Below are positions 5,878-6,210 of a stretch of 6,210 nucleotides of DNA, one piece after another. The stretch is from NCBI GenBank assembly GCA_013203365.1, contig JABMQG010000330.1, forward strand, positions 1-6,210, written 5' to 3'. Both the position numbers and the translations under genes were made by a program. Below the pieces are notes generated by a model. It searched no databases and was not told where the DNA came from. It was given only the letters and a program-made list of their open reading frames with translations. Origin of the DNA: Planctomycetota bacterium. Lineage in GTDB: Bacteria; Planctomycetota; Phycisphaerae; SM23-33; FEN-1343. The number at the start of each line of letters is the position of its first letter. The first letter of the stretch is position 1.

Positions 5878-6210
5878 CTACTTATTCTCTTGTTCGGCAT
5901 CAGTCGAGCCTACAGAGCGGATGGCCCATAAGGCGAACTTCGCTCGGGTGTTCGACGACTCATCGATTTTCACCGTCACTTCGTTCTCACGAACCTCCAT
6001 GACCGCCCCGACCATGCCTCCTATGGTGGTGACCTTGTCACCCTTCTTGATGGTTGCGAGCATTTCCTTGCGTTTTTTCTCCTGCTGCTTGGGCTTTCGG
6101 CCCATGAAGACGAACAGCAGCACCATGCCTACGATCAACGCCAGCATCAGCCACGGTGGGCGTGTGGGCTTGGTTGGAGACAGAACCGGTTGGCCGTCCG
6201 CGGTCTGGTC
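5878..6210 (-). CDS. yajC: Preprotein translocase subunit YajC (5' end beyond right edge)
   Basis: YajC is a small inner-membrane protein that associates with SecDF and SecYEG. The frame stays open to the window edge, so the gene start is outside and 110 codons are seen. A Pro/Thr-rich segment (PVLSPTKPTRPPW) precedes one membrane helix (LMLALIVGMVLLFVFMG). A basic cytoplasmic stretch (KPKQQEKKRKEML) follows, and then the YajC domain with KKGDKVTTIGGMVGAVMEV and ENEVTVKIDESSNTRAKF, close to the family pattern of a glycine-rich turn followed by a KID motif. The first ATG inside the window (6147) falls at the edge of the helix and has no clear ribosome binding site, so it is not taken as the start. 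The order yajC-secD-secF is the standard one, which supports both calls. The tail STDAEQENK is acidic and unremarkable. Confidence 0.93.
   Translation of the reverse strand, partial: DQTADGQPVLSPTKPTRPPWLMLALIVGMVLLFVFMGRKPKQQEKKRKEMLATIKKGDKVTTIGGMVGAVMEVRENEVTVKIDESSNTRAKFALWAIRSVGSTDAEQENK

Noticed and set aside
6145..6147. yajC start at the ATG at 6147
   Set aside because: The frame is open upstream to the edge with a plausible leader (PPW just before the helix), and an ATG here would clip the start of the membrane helix.

Overview
The window is ordinary bacterial chromosome, moderately GC-rich. It holds four protein genes that can be identified or described, one unidentified small membrane-protein gene, and the remains of an insertion sequence. 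The fused and greatly enlarged SecDF, the YajC form, the ECF-type sigma factor and the style of the transposase remnant suggest Planctomycetota, perhaps a Phycisphaerae-like lineage. That placement is inference from protein style and has not been tested by any search.

Layout. (1) 1-552, minus strand: 5' part of a citrate synthase gene that runs off the left edge, with a plausible sigma-70-type promoter at 593-621. (2) 553-1072: about 520 bases without an intact gene. They hold the citrate synthase promoter, a decayed transposase fragment on the minus strand (about 701-987) with an in-frame stop and a frameshift, and short inverted repeats just before the sigma factor gene. A 9-base inverted pair (592-600 and 1045-1053) brackets the stretch and could be the worn ends of the element. 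Nothing is recognised in about 622-700. (3) 1073-1976, plus strand: a two-gene unit of an ECF-family sigma factor and an overlapping small protein with two membrane segments, a positional candidate for its regulator. (4) 1977-2102: a 126-base gap between convergent genes, with no convincing terminator. (5) 2103-6210, minus strand: yajC (5' end beyond the right edge) followed by a single secDF gene of 1213 codons.

How the genes work together. YajC and SecDF are accessory partners of the SecYEG channel; SecDF uses the proton gradient to pull secreted proteins outward. This SecDF keeps the 12-segment plan and the charged residues expected for proton transfer. Its extracytoplasmic parts carry large additions: a helical, probably coiled-coil insertion in the first SecD domain, and a long SecF domain that contains an EF-hand-like calcium-binding pair. 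These additions are the most unusual content of the window. The sigma factor pair probably forms an envelope-responsive or other signal-responsive switch, but its signal and targets cannot be read from the sequence. Citrate synthase belongs to central carbon metabolism and has no evident functional link to the rest.
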